From DASRHG01 sp035650655 (GTDB lineage: Bacteria; Desulfobacterota; Binatia; DP-6): a DNA stretch of 56,368 nt. The translations under genes and the position numbers were made by a program. This document shows, piece by piece, positions 45,225 to 53,581 of this stretch. Location of the stretch: the NCBI GenBank assembly GCA_035650655.1, contig DASRHG010000023.1, positions 1 to 56,368 of the forward strand, given 5' to 3'. The notes under the pieces are model-generated. The model had not been told where the DNA came from. It saw only the letters and a list, made by a program, of their open reading frames with translations, and searched no databases. Position 1 is the first letter of the stretch; every line of letters starts with the position of its first letter.

Positions 45225-46066
45225 CGGCGCGGTACCGGCGCCGCCGTCTCGTCGAGCGGCTCATGTTCGGCGCGACGATCGCTGCGGCGGCGACGACGCT
45301 CGGCGTCCTCGTCTTCATCCTCGGCTACCTCGCGTACCAGGGCGCGACGTCCCTGTCGCTCGACTTCTTCACCCGCCTTCCCGCGCCCGTCGGCGAGACC
45401 GGGGGCGGCATGGCGAACGCGATCGTCGGCACCGGGAAGCTCCTCGCCACCGCGGCCGCGATCGGCATCCCGATCGGCTTCACCGGCGGGATCTGGCTCG
45501 CCGAGTACGGAGCCGGGACGCTCGCGGCGGCGGTGCGGTACGCGGCCGACGTGCTGAACGGCGTCCCCTCGATCGTGATCGGCGTCATCGTCTACGCCCT
45601 GCTCGTCGTCCCCGTCGGCCACTTCTCGACCCTCGCCGGCGGCGTCGCCCTCGGCGTCATGATGGTGCCGGTCGCGATCCGCGCGACGGAGGACTTCCTC
45701 CGCCTGGTCCCGGACGCGCTCCGCGAGGCGTCCCTCGCCCTCGGCGCGCCGCGCTGGGTGACGATCGTCCGGGTCGTGATCCCGGCGGGCCTGCGCGGCA
45801 TCGTCGCGGGCCTCGTCCTGGCGCTCGCCCGCGTGGCCGGGGAGACGGCGCCGCTCCTTTTCACGGCGCTCAACAACCGCTACTGGAGCCCGGGGTGGAG
45901 CGAGCCGACGGCGTCCCTCCCGGTCATGATCTTCACCTACGCGATCTCTCCCTACGAGGACTGGCACCGGCAGGCGTGGACCGCGGGCCTCGTGCTGCTC
46001 GTCCTCGTGCTCGGGGCGAACGTGCTCGCACGCGCCGTTCTCCGCCGCGGGATGGCGATGCGATGA
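45221..46066 (+). CDS. pstA: Phosphate ABC transporter permease PstA
   Basis: 281 residues from GTG, coupled to pstC. It has six membrane helices, VPSIVIGVIVYALLVVP, the loop LREASLALGAPRWVTIVRVVIPAGLRGI (ATPase contact) and ETAPLLFTALNNRYWSPGW. All fit PstA. The stop lies inside ATGA with the pstB start. Confidence 0.95.
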   Translation: MTARYRRRRLVERLMFGATIAAAATTLGVLVFILGYLAYQGATSLSLDFFTRLPAPVGETGGGMANAIVGTGKLLATAAAIGIPIGFTGGIWLAEYGAGTLAAAVRYAADVLNGVPSIVIGVIVYALLVVPVGHFSTLAGGVALGVMMVPVAIRATEDFLRLVPDALREASLALGAPRWVTIVRVVIPAGLRGIVAGLVLALARVAGETAPLLFTALNNRYWSPGWSEPTASLPVMIFTYAISPYEDWHRQAWTAGLVLLVLVLGANVLARAVLRRGMAMR

Positions 46067-46842
46067 CGAACGACGACGGGACATCGGGGCGCGCGAAGAT
46101 CACGGTCCGCGACCTGACCGTCCGCTACGGCGAGGCGGTCGCGCTCGATCGGGTGTCGCTCGACGTCCCGGAGCACCGCGTGACCGCGTGCATCGGGCCC
46201 TCGGGATGCGGGAAGTCGACGTTCCTCCGCTGTCTCAACCGGATGAACGATCACGTCCGCGGCGTGCGGATCACCGGGGAGGTCCGCCTCGACGGCCACG
46301 ACGTGTATGCGCCCGACGTCGACCCCGTGATACTCCGGCAGCGCGTCGGGATGGTGTTCCAGAAGTCGAACCCGTTCCCGAAGTCGATCTTCGAGAACGT
46401 CGCCTTCGGGCCCCGCGTCCACGGCGAGCGCGACCCGGTGCGGCTCCGCGAGCTCGTCGAGCGGAGCCTCCGCCAGGCGGCGCTCTGGGACGAGGTGGCG
46501 GACCGCCTCGACCGCTCCGCGCTCGAGCTCTCCGGCGGCCAGCAGCAGCGCCTCTGCATCGCGCGCGCGCTCGCCGTCGAGCCCGAGGTGCTCCTCATGG
46601 ACGAGCCCGCGTCCGCGCTCGACCCGATCGCGACCGCCAAGATCGAGGAGTTGATCCAGGAGCTGAAGGCCGAGTACACCATCGTCATCGTCACCCACAA
46701 CATGCAGCAGGCCGCGCGCGTCTCGGACTGCACGGCGTACTTCTACCTCGGGCGGCTCGTCGAGTTCGGCCCGACGGAGCGCCTGTTCACGAACCCCTCG
46801 CGTCCCGAGACCGAGGACTACATCACGGGCCGCTTCGGCTGA
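46063..46842 (+). CDS. pstB: Phosphate ABC transporter ATPase PstB
   Basis: 259 residues. Walker A GPSGCGKST, the Q-loop region VGMVFQKSNPFPKSIFENV, the ABC signature LSGGQQQRLCIARAL, Walker B VLLMDEPASALDP and the switch His in VTHNM are all present. It powers uptake and, with PhoU, relays transporter state to PhoR. It shares one base with the phoU start (TGATG). Confidence 0.97.
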   Translation: MTNDDGTSGRAKITVRDLTVRYGEAVALDRVSLDVPEHRVTACIGPSGCGKSTFLRCLNRMNDHVRGVRITGEVRLDGHDVYAPDVDPVILRQRVGMVFQKSNPFPKSIFENVAFGPRVHGERDPVRLRELVERSLRQAALWDEVADRLDRSALELSGGQQQRLCIARALAVEPEVLLMDEPASALDPIATAKIEELIQELKAEYTIVIVTHNMQQAARVSDCTAYFYLGRLVEFGPTERLFTNPSRPETEDYITGRFG

Positions 46843-47528
46843 TGGCGCCGCTCCACACCGACCGCGCCTTCGAGCAGCACCTCGGCACCGTGCGCGCGTC
46901 GATCCTCGAGATGGGCGGGCTGGTCGAGGACCAGATCGCGCTCGCGATGCGCGCGCTCGTCGAGCGCGACGTCGCCCTCGCGCGTACGGTCGTCGACCGC
47001 GACCACACCGTCAACCGATTCGACGTCGAAATCGACGCGCTCTGTCTGAAGGCGCTCGCGCTCCACCAGCCGGCGGCGCGGGACCTCCGCCTCGTCACGA
47101 CCGCGCTCAAGATCACGACCGACCTCGAGCGGATCGGCGACCTCGCGGTGCAGGTCGCGGAGCGGGCGATCGAGCTCGCCGAGACGCCGCCCGTGAAGCC
47201 GTACATCGACCTCCCGCGCATGGCGGAGCGCGCGCGCGACATGGTGCACCGGAGCCTCGACGCGTTCGTCCGGGAGGACGCGGAGCTGGCCCTCGCCGTG
47301 TGCGCGGCGGACGACGAGATCGACAAGCTGCACGAGCAGCTCTTCCGCGAGCTCCTCTCCTTCATGGTCGAGAAGCCGGACACGATCACGCGTGCGATGC
47401 GCCTCCTCTTCGTCTCCAAGTCGCTCGAGCGCGTCGGGGATCACGCCACGAACATCGCCGAGATGGTCATCTTCATGGTGAAGGGACGGGACATCCGCCA
47501 CCTGGACGCCGTCCCCCGCGACCTCTGA
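46842..47528 (+). CDS. phoU: Phosphate signalling protein PhoU
   Basis: 228 residues, all helical, with two copies of the PhoU three-helix motif: RASILEMGGLVEDQIALAMRAL ... LRLVTTALKITTDLERIGDLA and RARDMVHRSLDAF ... LLFVSKSLERVGDHATNIAEMVIF. The acidic D-L-E-R-I-G-D and E-R-V-G-D-H-x-x-N segments bind metal clusters. It links PstB with PhoR and represses the Pho response when phosphate is plentiful. It ends the pst operon; the 113-bp gap after it leads to hsp20. Confidence 0.96.
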   Translation: MAPLHTDRAFEQHLGTVRASILEMGGLVEDQIALAMRALVERDVALARTVVDRDHTVNRFDVEIDALCLKALALHQPAARDLRLVTTALKITTDLERIGDLAVQVAERAIELAETPPVKPYIDLPRMAERARDMVHRSLDAFVREDAELALAVCAADDEIDKLHEQLFRELLSFMVEKPDTITRAMRLLFVSKSLERVGDHATNIAEMVIFMVKGRDIRHLDAVPRDL

Positions 47529-47623
47529 GAGGGCGCGGTCCCGCGTCCCCCATTCGCGACGCCGAAATCGCCCGTTCACCCGACTTGCCGATGCACGGCG
47601 CCGTCGCCATCCGATACCCCCAG

Positions 47624-47631
47624 AAAGGAGG
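47624..47631 (+). promoter_or_regulatory. Strong ribosome binding site of hsp20
   Basis: AAAGGAGG is a near-perfect Shine-Dalgarno sequence, 10 bp before the ATG. It is much stronger than those of neighbouring genes, which mostly rely on start-stop coupling, and suggests high expression of the small heat-shock protein. Confidence 0.7.
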
Positions 47632-47641
47632 AACGTACGCG

Positions 47642-48259
47642 ATGGCGAGCCATCAGGAGACGAGAGCGCCCGCGCCGCGTCAGAGCGCGGTGCCGAGCGA
47701 GCGCCGGCCGGTGTTCGGACCGATGAGCCCGTTCGGCCTCATCCGGCGCATGTTCGACGATATGGACCGGCTGTTCGAGGAATTCGGCTTCGGGGCGATG
47801 ATGCCGCGGATCGAGATCGGACGCGGTGCCGAGGGCGTCTGGAGCCCGCAGGTGGACGTGTTCGAGAGGGAAGGCAGGCTCTGCGTGCGGGCGGACCTTC
47901 CGGGCGTGCGCAAGGAGGATCTCGACGTCGAGATCCGCGAGAACATGCTCTGTCTCGAGGGCCAGCGGAAGCAGGAGTCGGAGGAGCGGCGGGAGGGCTA
48001 CTACCGGAGCGAGCGGATGTACGGCTCCTTCGCGCGGGCGATCCCGCTCCCGGAGGGCGTCGACCCCGAACAGGCGCAGGCGAAGTTCGAGAACGGCGTG
48101 CTCGAGGTGACGGTGCCCCTGCCGCCGGAGAGCAGGACCCGCCGCCGCATCCAGATCCAGAGCGGGCCGACGCCGGGGGCGCCGGGCGCGGAGACGCCCT
48201 ACGGCGGAGAGGCGGAGAAGGCGTCGCAGGCGGCGGGCGGCGGGAAGAAGGCCGGCTAG
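47642..48259 (+). CDS. Small heat-shock protein, Hsp20/alpha-crystallin family
   Basis: 205 residues. A flexible N-terminus (RRMFDDMDRLFEEFGFG) is followed by the alpha-crystallin domain from about 68 (WSPQVDVFEREGRLCVRADLPGVRKEDLDVEIRENML through FENGVLEVTVPLP), with the G-V-L motif that anchors dimers. A Gly/Ala-rich tail ends the chain. It is an ATP-independent holdase that keeps unfolding proteins soluble. It is read after phoU in the same direction but with its own strong ribosome site. Its end overlaps the convergent phoR stop by 4 bp. Confidence 0.95.
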   Translation: MASHQETRAPAPRQSAVPSERRPVFGPMSPFGLIRRMFDDMDRLFEEFGFGAMMPRIEIGRGAEGVWSPQVDVFEREGRLCVRADLPGVRKEDLDVEIRENMLCLEGQRKQESEERREGYYRSERMYGSFARAIPLPEGVDPEQAQAKFENGVLEVTVPLPPESRTRRRIQIQSGPTPGAPGAETPYGGEAEKASQAAGGGKKAG

Positions 48260-50073
48260 GCCCCGGCCGCCGACTGCGGCATCGGCCCGCGCTCGGCAGC
48301 CGGGAGCTGCACCGTCACCGTGGTGCCGGCGCCGAGCGTGCTCGCGATCGCGAGGGAGCCGCCGTGCGCGTGCACGAGGTGCTTCACGATCGCGAGCCCG
48401 AGCCCCGTCCCGCCGAGCGCACGCGACCGCGCCTTGTCCACCCGGAAGAAGCGCTCGGTGAGGCGCGGCAGGTCCCGTGCCGGGATGCCGATGCCCGTGT
48501 CCTCGACGGCGATCGCGACCATGCCGTCGGCGGCCGGTGCCGCGCGAACGACGACGCGGCCGTGCTCGGGCGTGTATTTGATCGCATTGTCGACGAGGTT
48601 GATCAGCACCTGGCGGAGGCGGTCGCCGTCGCCGAGGGCGGGCGGGGTCCCGGGCTCGACGGCGACCGCGACCGCGACGCGCGCGCGCGCGGCGCGGTCG
48701 CGGAGGATGTCGACCACGTCGTCGATCGTGGGGCCGACCGCGACCGGGACGTGCGCGATCTCGGTGAGCCCGAGCTCCAGGTCGGAGAGCGCGAGCAGGT
48801 CGTCGATCAGCCGGCCGAGCCGCTCCGAGTGCCGGTCGATCACTTCGAGAAACCGCCGGGCCGTCTCGCGGTCGTCGCCGGCGGGGCCGAGGAGGGTCTC
48901 GGCGTAGCCCTTGATGGCCGTGAGCGGCGTGCGGAGCTCGTGCGAGACGTTCGCGACGAAGTCGCGCCGGACGACCTCCAGGCGGCGGAGCTCCGTCACG
49001 TCGTGGAGCACGAGGACGAAGCCGAAGACGGCGCCGTCGGGATCGCGGAGCGGCGCCGCGTTCACCTGGATCGTCCGGCCGCCCCCGAGGACCACGTCCC
49101 GCGACACGATCGCCGCGCCGGTCCGGACCTCGTGCGCGAGCTCGGCGAGCGCGGGATCACGGACGAGCTCGATGAGCGGGCGACCGCCGGCGTCGACGTC
49201 CGCCGGGACGTCGAGCAGCTCGCGGGCGCGCGCGTTCACGAGCACGACGGCGCCCACGAGGTCGGTGACGAGCACGCCCTCCACCATGCCGCGGAGGATC
49301 GCCTCGAGACGCTCCTGCTCGACGCGCAGGCTCCCGATCGTGCGCGTGATGCGCGTCGCCATCTCGCCGAGCTGCTCTTCGAGCACGCCCAGGTCGTCGG
49401 CGCGCTCGGGTCCGAGGTACGGCGGCGGCTCGCCGGCCGCGACCCGCCGGGCGAACGCGACGAGCCGCTGGATGCGGCGGAGCATGCGGCGCGAGAGTAC
49501 GAGCGCGACGGCGAGGCCGACGAGCGCCGCGACCGCGATGCCGCCGAAGAGGAGGCGGCGGACGTGCGCGAGGCTCGCCTCGACCGCGGTGAGGGCGAGC
49601 GACGTCCGCACGATGCGGACCTCGCCGTTCCGTGTCTGGCGCGTCGCGGCGTAGAGGAGCCGCGTGCCGACCGTCCCGCTCTCGCGGATGCTCCGACCGC
49701 GGCCCGTCGCGAGCGCCTCGCGCACCTCGGGGCGGTTCGCGTGGTTCTCCATCGACTCCGAGGAGCGCGTCGACTCCCCGAGCACGCGCCCGTCGGCCGC
49801 GATCACCGTGACGCGGACGCCGAGGTCCCGCGCGAGCCGGGCGCAGCTCGCGTCGAGCGCGGCGCCCTCCTCCCACGCGATCGCGTCGCCCAGCGCCTGC
49901 GCCTCGGCGAGCAGCCGCTCCCCGAGCGTCTCCAGCTGATGGCGCTCGAGCGTCACGGCGACGTAGGGCACGGCGGCGAGGAGCGCGACGCCGAGCGCGG
50001 CGAGCGTCGGCGCGACGAACTGGAGGACGAGCCTACGACTCCAGCGCGTCGGGATTGAACTTGTAGCCGACAC
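48256..50073 (-). CDS. phoR: Phosphate-regulon sensor histidine kinase PhoR
   Basis: About 605 residues. Two membrane helices (LVLQFVAPTLAALGVALLAAVPYV and LLFGGIAVAALVGLAVALVLS) flank a periplasmic sensor of about 130 residues; HAMP, then PAS (RGMVEGVLVTDLVGAVVLVNARA), HisKA with VSHELRTPLTAIKGYAETL and HATPase with LVDNAIKYTPEHG, DTGIGIPARDLPRLTERF and GTGLGLAIVKHL. The start is uncertain: no ATG is in place, and GTG 50073 or 50076 inside the phoB end is the best choice, giving a 41-bp overlap. It pairs with the adjacent PhoB, linked to pst. Confidence 0.9.
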   Translation of the reverse strand: MSATSSIPTRWSRRLVLQFVAPTLAALGVALLAAVPYVAVTLERHQLETLGERLLAEAQALGDAIAWEEGAALDASCARLARDLGVRVTVIAADGRVLGESTRSSESMENHANRPEVREALATGRGRSIRESGTVGTRLLYAATRQTRNGEVRIVRTSLALTAVEASLAHVRRLLFGGIAVAALVGLAVALVLSRRMLRRIQRLVAFARRVAAGEPPPYLGPERADDLGVLEEQLGEMATRITRTIGSLRVEQERLEAILRGMVEGVLVTDLVGAVVLVNARARELLDVPADVDAGGRPLIELVRDPALAELAHEVRTGAAIVSRDVVLGGGRTIQVNAAPLRDPDGAVFGFVLVLHDVTELRRLEVVRRDFVANVSHELRTPLTAIKGYAETLLGPAGDDRETARRFLEVIDRHSERLGRLIDDLLALSDLELGLTEIAHVPVAVGPTIDDVVDILRDRAARARVAVAVAVEPGTPPALGDGDRLRQVLINLVDNAIKYTPEHGRVVVRAAPAADGMVAIAVEDTGIGIPARDLPRLTERFFRVDKARSRALGGTGLGLAIVKHLVHAHGGSLAIASTLGAGTTVTVQLPAAERGPMPQSAAGA

Positions 50074-50749
50074 CACGGACCGTGAGGACGAGATCCGGCG
50101 CGGCGTCATCGCGCTCGATGCGCTTCCGCAGCCGGCGGATGTGGACGTCGACCGTGCGCGGCTCGACGTGCGTGTCGCGCCCCCAGACGAGATCGAGGAG
50201 CTGGAGCCGGTCGTAGACGCGATACGGGTGCTGCACGAAGAACTTGAGCAGCTCGAACTCGCGGAGCGAGAGGGGCACGCGCTCGCCCTCGAGGAACACC
50301 TCGTACGTGTCGAAGTCGATGCGGAGCCGGCCCCGCTCGAACACCTCGTGCGGCGGCGGGGCGTCCTCGCCGTGCGTGCGGCGGAGGACGGCACGCACGC
50401 GCGCGACCAGCTCGCGCGGGCTGAACGGCTTCGTCACGTAGTCGTCGGCGCCGAGCTCGAGGCCGAGCACCCGGTCGACCTCGGCGGCGCGCGCCGTCAG
50501 CATGACGATCGGGACGCCGCGCGTCGCCTCGGCGGCCCGGAGCCGGCGGCACACCTCGAGCCCGTCGGTGCCGGGGAGCATGAGGTCGAGCACGACGAGC
50601 GCCGGGCGTTCGGCCGCCGCCAGCGCGAGCGCGCTCTCGCCCGACTCGGCCTCGCGCACGGCGTACCCTTCCTGCTCGAGGTGGAAGCGGACGAGCTGGC
50701 GGATGTCCTGCTCGTCCTCGACCACGAGGATGGTCCGTTTGAGCGCCAC
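50033..50749 (-). CDS. phoB: Phosphate-regulon response regulator PhoB (OmpR family)
   Basis: 238 residues. The receiver domain has ILVVEDEQDIRQLV (acidic pocket), phosphoacceptor Asp in LVVLDLMLPGTDG, and Lys in VTKPFSPREL. The winged-helix DNA-binding domain (about 140-235) has LSLREFELLKFFVQHPYRVYDR, RTVDVHIRRLRKRIE and VRGVGYKF. It activates phosphate genes when phosphorylated by PhoR and may bind the 11-bp repeats before pstS. It is divergent from the amidotransferase gene. Confidence 0.94.
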   Translation of the reverse strand: MALKRTILVVEDEQDIRQLVRFHLEQEGYAVREAESGESALALAAAERPALVVLDLMLPGTDGLEVCRRLRAAEATRGVPIVMLTARAAEVDRVLGLELGADDYVTKPFSPRELVARVRAVLRRTHGEDAPPPHEVFERGRLRIDFDTYEVFLEGERVPLSLREFELLKFFVQHPYRVYDRLQLLDLVWGRDTHVEPRTVDVHIRRLRKRIERDDAAPDLVLTVRGVGYKFNPDALES

Positions 50750-50773
50750 GAATCAGTCCGACTCGTATACCAT

Positions 50774-50786
50774 TCCGGTGACCGGA
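50774..50786. promoter_or_regulatory. Inverted repeat in phoB / amidotransferase divergent promoter region
   Basis: TCCGGT-G-ACCGGA is a perfect 6-1-6 inverted repeat 25 bp from the phoB ATG. A further 8-bp palindrome CACCGGTG at 50795-50802 shares its ACCGG core. Either could be an operator for the divergent pair. In GC-rich DNA short palindromes like this also occur by chance. Confidence 0.3.
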
Positions 50787-50879
50787 GCGTGACACACCGG
50801 TGAAATGCGCGCGTCCCGTGCGGGAAGCGCCTCCCGTCGGCGCCTTGACTGCCGCTCCCACGTCGGCAAAGAACGGGCC

Positions 50880-51629
50880 ATGCCACGGCGGGACGGGGAG
50901 GGGGACGCCTCGGGCGAGGGGACGTCCTGGCTCGTGCTGCGGCACACGCAGGTCGAGGGACTCGGTCTGCTCGCGAACGCGCTGCGCGAGGTCGGTGTGC
51001 ATCACCGCTACCTCGACCTCGCGCGCGGCGAGCCCCCGCCGCGGGACCTCCGCGGCATCGGCGGGCTCATCATCCTCGGCGGGCCGATGGCGGCCTACGA
51101 GTCCGAGCGGTACGGGTTCCTCCGCACCGAGATCGGGCTGATCGAGCGCATGCTCACCGCCGGCCGGCCGATGCTCGGCATCTGCCTCGGCGCGCAGCTG
51201 ATCGCGCAGGTTCTCGGCGCGCGCGTCTACGCGGGCGAGAAGCGCGAGGTCGGCTGGGCACCGATCACGCTCACGGAGGACGGTCGGGACGACGCGCTGT
51301 TCGCGGACTGCCCGTCCCCCCTCTCCGTCTTCCACCTCCACGGCGACACGTACGAGCTGCCGCCCGACGCCCGGAACCTCGCCACCTCCGCGCTCTACGA
51401 GCAGCAGGCGTTCCGGTGGGGGGACCTCGTCTACGGCTTCCAGTTCCACCTCGAGTTCACCGACGCGATCGTGAGCCGGCTGGTGGCCGAGCCCGAGTCC
51501 CGCGCGTACATCACCGCCGCCGGCGCCGACCCGCAGAAGCTCGTGGCCGAAACGCCGACCCACGTCCGCAAGCTGAACGACGTCGCGCAGCGCATCTTCT
51601 CGACGTTCTTCAGCCAGTGCGGGCTGTAG
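50880..51629 (+). CDS. Class I glutamine amidotransferase-like protein
   Basis: 249 residues from ATG 50880. The fold is that of the GMP-synthase-like amidotransferase group: LIILGGPMAAYE, nucleophile elbow GICLGAQLIAQVLGA with the catalytic Cys, and the His-x-Glu pair in YGFQFHLEF. VFHLHGDTYELP is the conserved substrate loop of the group. Such proteins release ammonia from glutamine or act on gamma-glutamyl compounds; the partner is unknown. A longer frame starts upstream at 50805 but has no family resemblance. Confidence 0.88.
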   Translation: MPRRDGEGDASGEGTSWLVLRHTQVEGLGLLANALREVGVHHRYLDLARGEPPPRDLRGIGGLIILGGPMAAYESERYGFLRTEIGLIERMLTAGRPMLGICLGAQLIAQVLGARVYAGEKREVGWAPITLTEDGRDDALFADCPSPLSVFHLHGDTYELPPDARNLATSALYEQQAFRWGDLVYGFQFHLEFTDAIVSRLVAEPESRAYITAAGADPQKLVAETPTHVRKLNDVAQRIFSTFFSQCGL

Positions 51630-52178
51630 GCAGCCCGCCGCGAGAGCGGCCGTCCGGGGTGCGGGGGCATCGCAAGCGCGCAGGGCGCCGAGCGCCTCGG
51701 CACTGGGGAGTCACGGCGCCGCTGTCAGCGTAGAAGCACCGGTCTCCTTCGGACGACGGTACATGCCTTCGGCAGAACGACCCCCGCGCCGTGCCGCGGT
51801 GGCCGACGGCAGATCAGACCGTGACCCGAGCGCACCAACGTCACTCGGAGGATGCGACAGACGCCGGCGCGAGGAGTAGCAAGAGCAGGAGTCGCCGGTC
51901 GGTCATGCCGGTGCCGGCATCGCCTATCGCGATGCCGTTTCCAAGGTGGAATTGCACCCGACCCTGCCTCTGGACGCTCCCAAAACGCCCTCGCTGCCCG
52001 CTACCGCGCGCGGTCCCGATGCAAGGCACACAGGAGGCCGCGACCAGAGCGGAGTCAGTGGAAGGATGGGCGGGAGGAGGCGGCGATGGAGCGGCCGGAG
52101 CGGCAGGACGGCGAGCGCTTCCTCGACCACGCCGGCCTTCGTCGGCGAGCCGGAGTGCGACGCGCTTCACGGGAACGG
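51630..52178. other. 549-bp region between convergent genes, no confident gene
   Basis: It lies between the ends of the amidotransferase (+) and the phosphodiesterase (-). The only protein-like text is a 21-codon minus frame at 51841-51906, MTDRRLLLLLLLAPASVASSE then stop, which looks like an orphan signal peptide, perhaps a relic. Base composition is lower in GC than nearby genes. Two overlapping inverted repeats at 51905-51935 are the other notable feature. No RNA gene is recognisable. Confidence 0.5.
51905..51935. repeat. Two overlapping inverted repeats (mutually exclusive hairpins)
   Basis: ATGCCGG-TG-CCGGCAT (51905-51920) and GCATCGC-CTATC-GCGATGC (51917-51935) are both perfect 7-bp-arm inverted repeats. 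They share the bases GCAT, so only one stem can form at a time at full length. They sit between convergent genes. No T-run follows, so a classic intrinsic terminator is not shown; a bidirectional transcription end or an RNA switch are possibilities. Confidence 0.4.
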
Positions 52179-53534
52179 CTACTCCGCGCGCATGACGTCC
52201 AGGACCCGCCCGCGGTCGCGCGCGTCGATCGGGCCGCCGCCGACCCGACCGCCGAGCGGGATGCCGAGGAGCGCGGCGATCGTCGGCGCGACGTCGACGG
52301 CGCGCGCGACGGCGCCGGGCGGCGCGGGCCGGAGCCGCGCGGAGCCCCCCAGCACGACGAGCGGCACGCCGAGCTCGCCGGGGCCACCGTGGTTCCCGCG
52401 GAGCCGGGCGTCGACGCCGCCCGCCTCGTCGACGAACTGGAAGCCGGGCGCGGCGACGACGAGCAGATCGCCCATCCGCTCGCTCCGCGCGAGATGCCAG
52501 TCGGGATGCGCCTCGGCGAGGAGCGGCACGTCGGGGACCGGCAGGCGCGCGAGCACCTGGGCGACGCCGGAGGCCGTGCGCAGCCGCTCCGCCGCGCGCG
52601 CGAGCGTCCGCTCCGCGCCGCCGAGCGTCCGCGCCGTCGCGCGCCGGTCGTAGACGTGCGCGACGCCGCCGTCGGCGACCGTGCGGAGCGCGCGGACGTC
52701 GGCCTCGGGCGCGTTCTCGAGCGCGGCGCGGAGCACGACGGACGGCGCCGGGCGCTCGGGCGTCGGCGCGACCGACGCGAAGCCGTGGTCCGCGGTCACG
52801 ATCACGACCGACCGCTCCCAACGCCCGGCCGCACGCAGGGCGTCGAGCAGCCGGGCGACGGCGGCGTCTGCCGCGGCGACGGCGGCGCGGCACTCGGCGC
52901 TGTCCGGGCCGTGCGCGTGCGCGGTGCGGTCGACGTCGGAGAGGTTCACGACCGCGAGGTCGGGCTCGCGCGCGGCGAGCGCCGCCACGAGCGCGTTCAT
53001 CGTCGTCGCGTCGTCGCTGTAGCCGGTCGCGGGGTCGCGGGGAACGTCGCGCGCCCGGTCGGGCGCCCAGAGGACGGTCGGCGCGCGCTGGCGGCCGGGG
53101 ACGGCCTCGAACAGGCGGCCGAGCTTCGGCTTCGCGAACACGCCGATCGTGACCCTCGGCGGCGTCGCCGCCCCGGCGCTCGTGAAGAGCGTCTCCACTT
53201 GGACGAGCCGTGCGTCGTCCGTCTTGGCGGCTCGCGCGTCCGGGCGCCGGGACCACCACGCGTTCCCGGTGATCCCGTGCGTCTCGGCCCAGACGCCCGT
53301 CACGAGCGTCACGTGATTCGGGTTCGTCCGCGCCGGCATGACGGCGCGCACCTCGGCGAAGCGCGTCGCGTGCGCCGGGTCGTCGGCGACGGCGGCGAAG
53401 AGGCGCGGCATCGCCGCTGGCGTCGCGAGACGCACGTCGAGCCCGTCGACCACGACGAGGTAGACGTGCGCGCGCTCCGCGGCGTGCGCGCCGAGCGCGA
53501 CGAGAACGAGGAGCGCCGCCGCGATCCGTCGCAT
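52179..53534 (-). CDS. Secreted alkaline phosphatase / type I phosphodiesterase family protein
   Basis: 451 residues with signal peptide MRRIAAALLVLVALGAHAA. Metal and nucleophile motifs of the NPP/phosphopentomutase-like superfamily are present: first Asp in VVVDGLDVR, nucleophile region ARTNPNHVTLVTG, NLSDVDRTAHAHGPDS (Asp/His ligands), VTADHGF (Asp-His) and RGNHGGPGE (last His). It probably hydrolyses phosphate mono- or diesters in the periplasm, fitting the phosphate genes nearby, though no Pho site is seen before it. ATG 53534 is chosen for the signal peptide. Confidence 0.88.
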   Translation of the reverse strand: MRRIAAALLVLVALGAHAAERAHVYLVVVDGLDVRLATPAAMPRLFAAVADDPAHATRFAEVRAVMPARTNPNHVTLVTGVWAETHGITGNAWWSRRPDARAAKTDDARLVQVETLFTSAGAATPPRVTIGVFAKPKLGRLFEAVPGRQRAPTVLWAPDRARDVPRDPATGYSDDATTMNALVAALAAREPDLAVVNLSDVDRTAHAHGPDSAECRAAVAAADAAVARLLDALRAAGRWERSVVIVTADHGFASVAPTPERPAPSVVLRAALENAPEADVRALRTVADGGVAHVYDRRATARTLGGAERTLARAAERLRTASGVAQVLARLPVPDVPLLAEAHPDWHLARSERMGDLLVVAAPGFQFVDEAGGVDARLRGNHGGPGELGVPLVVLGGSARLRPAPPGAVARAVDVAPTIAALLGIPLGGRVGGGPIDARDRGRVLDVMRAE

Positions 53535-53581
53535 CGGCGCGCCATGTAGACCGCGATCCGGCGAAAAGCTAGAAGCCGCGC

